DNA from: Ruminococcus sp.
Lineage (GTDB): Bacteria > Bacillota > Clostridia > Oscillospirales > Ruminococcaceae
Length of the DNA stretch: 14,479 bases
Assembly (NCBI GenBank): GCA_003446315.1
Contig: DMBA01000177.1
Location: 1-14,479, forward strand
Reading direction: 5' to 3'
Shown here: positions 13,664-14,479 of the stretch, piece after piece
How the letters are laid out: every line of letters begins with the position of its first letter
Numbering within the stretch: position 1 is the first letter of the stretch
Notes under the pieces: generated by a model
What the model saw: only the letters and a program-made list of their open reading frames with translations
Databases searched by the model: none
What the model was told of the DNA's origin: nothing
Position numbers and translations under genes: made by a program

Positions 13664-14479
13664 TAGTATAAGCTGCCGGAATTGACGACCGGCTGTGCAT
13701 CATGGTTTCCGCAGAGTACGACAAGCAGATTGGAGACCATTGCCGCTTTGCGCTCCTCGTCCAGTGTGATTGTCTCGTTTTCACTCAGACGTTCCAGCGC
13801 CATCTCCACCATGCCGACCGCACCGTCAACGATCATCTTTCTTGCATCAATGATTGCTGATGCCTGCTGTCTCTGGAGCATAACGGCTGCAATTTCCGGT
13901 GCATATGCAAGATGTGTGATTCTTGCTTCGATGATCTCAATGCCTGCATTTTCGACCTTCTGCTGGATCTCATCGCGGATTCTGGATGCAACGACTTCAC
14001 TCGATCCGCGCAGGCTGCCTTCATCTGCAATGCCGTCGCCGGTTGTATCCACGCCCTGTGCGACATCATAAGGATACAGGCGGACAATGTTTCTCAGTGC
14101 GGAATCACATTGCAGCGAGAGATATTCCTTGTAGTTGTCAACATTGAAAACTGCAAGCGCGGTATCTTTCACGCGCCACATGACGGCAACGCCGATCTCG
14201 ACCGGATTGCCAAGGCAGTCGTTGATCTTCTGACGGTTGTTGTTCAGCGTCATGATTTTCAGCGAGATCTTTTTGCTCATTTCAGCACTGATCGCGTCAT
14301 TTTTTGTGATGGCTGCACCGATTGCTTCGCCGCTGACATCGCCGCTTTGCCGCAGTTTAGTGGCTGCTGCCGGATTGAATGCCGTGCAGAACGGATTGAC
14401 CCAGTAAAAACCGTCTTCCTTGAGCGTGCCGATGTATTTTCCGAACAGCGTCAGAACCAGTGCTTCCTGCGGCTTGAGT
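13663..14479 (-). CDS. SPFH/Band-7 domain protein, N-terminus outside the window
   Basis: The frame is open from the window edge (14478) to the TAA at 13663, giving 271 visible residues; the true start lies beyond the window. An internal ATG at 14280 ([15 protein letters not shown]) is not the start, because the upstream codons encode conserved SPFH sequence ([20 protein letters not shown], then GFYWVNPF). SPFH (stomatin/flotillin) proteins form membrane-associated rings or scaffolds. The middle contains the [14 protein letters not shown] strand pair, and the second half is helical with [33 protein letters not shown] and [10 protein letters not shown], a pattern of a soluble-looking Firmicute subgroup. 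A D-x-x-G-D-G-x-x-D-E loop is inserted before LRGSSE. It is followed directly by the ribbon-helix-helix gene. Role unknown. Confidence 0.9.
   Translation of the reverse strand, partial: LKPQEALVLTLFGKYIGTLKEDGFYWVNPFCTAFNPAAATKLRQSGDVSGEAIGAAITKNDAISAEMSKKISLKIMTLNNNRQKINDCLGNPVEIGVAVMWRVKDTALAVFNVDNYKEYLSLQCDSALRNIVRLYPYDVAQGVDTTGDGIADEGSLRGSSEVVASRIRDEIQQKVENAGIEIIEARITHLAYAPEIAAVMLQRQQASAIIDARKMIVDGAVGMVEMALERLSENETITLDEERKAAMVSNLLVVLCGNHDAQPVVNSGSLY

Overview
The window reads as a chromosomal segment of a fibre-degrading, anaerobic Firmicute, most likely a Ruminococcus of the R. flavefaciens / R. champanellensis type. The main evidence is a secreted CBM22-like + GH10 xylanase that ends in a two-repeat type I-like dockerin, which is how cellulosomal enzymes of that genus are built. 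Strong AGGAGG-type ribosome binding sites and frequent TTG starts also fit. The species assignment is inference. Every gene I can support lies on the minus strand, so transcription runs from high to low coordinates. I found no tRNA, rRNA, CRISPR array, insertion sequence or phage gene, and no gene-free stretch longer than about 200 bases.

Layout in order of transcription. (1) 14479-13375: the 3' part of an SPFH/Band-7 protein that enters from outside the window, a 68-residue ribbon-helix-helix protein overlapping it by one base, and a strong hairpin terminator. (2) 13343-2034: a TTGCTT/17 bp/TGATATAAT promoter followed by eleven closely packed genes with gaps of at most 74 bp, ending in a perfect-stem terminator. 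These are three related four-helix membrane proteins with different cytoplasmic tails, a YifB/ComM-family AAA ATPase, a divergent RodA/FtsW-type SEDS protein, an isochorismatase-fold hydrolase, a small three-helix membrane protein, a D-2-hydroxyacid dehydrogenase, ProB, ProA, a SUKH-like protein and a single-pass membrane protein. I place ProB-ProA and its neighbours in one transcription unit by spacing alone. (3) 2003-12: a second promoter of almost identical design, a small palindrome in the leader, and the xylanase gene.

Functionally, ProB and ProA carry out the first two steps from glutamate to proline. The SEDS protein belongs to the peptidoglycan glycosyltransferase family. The xylanase is exported and should dock onto a scaffoldin by its C-terminal dockerin. 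The least explained part is the set of three tandem membrane-protein genes at 10548-13259. They share a topology, a G-[IV]-F-Q-I-L motif at the second helix (two of three copies) and a G-[FY]-P-x-F motif just after the fourth helix, but their tails are unrelated. The second unexplained point is a 14-bp sequence shared by the two promoters and offset by exactly 10 bp relative to the -10 boxes.
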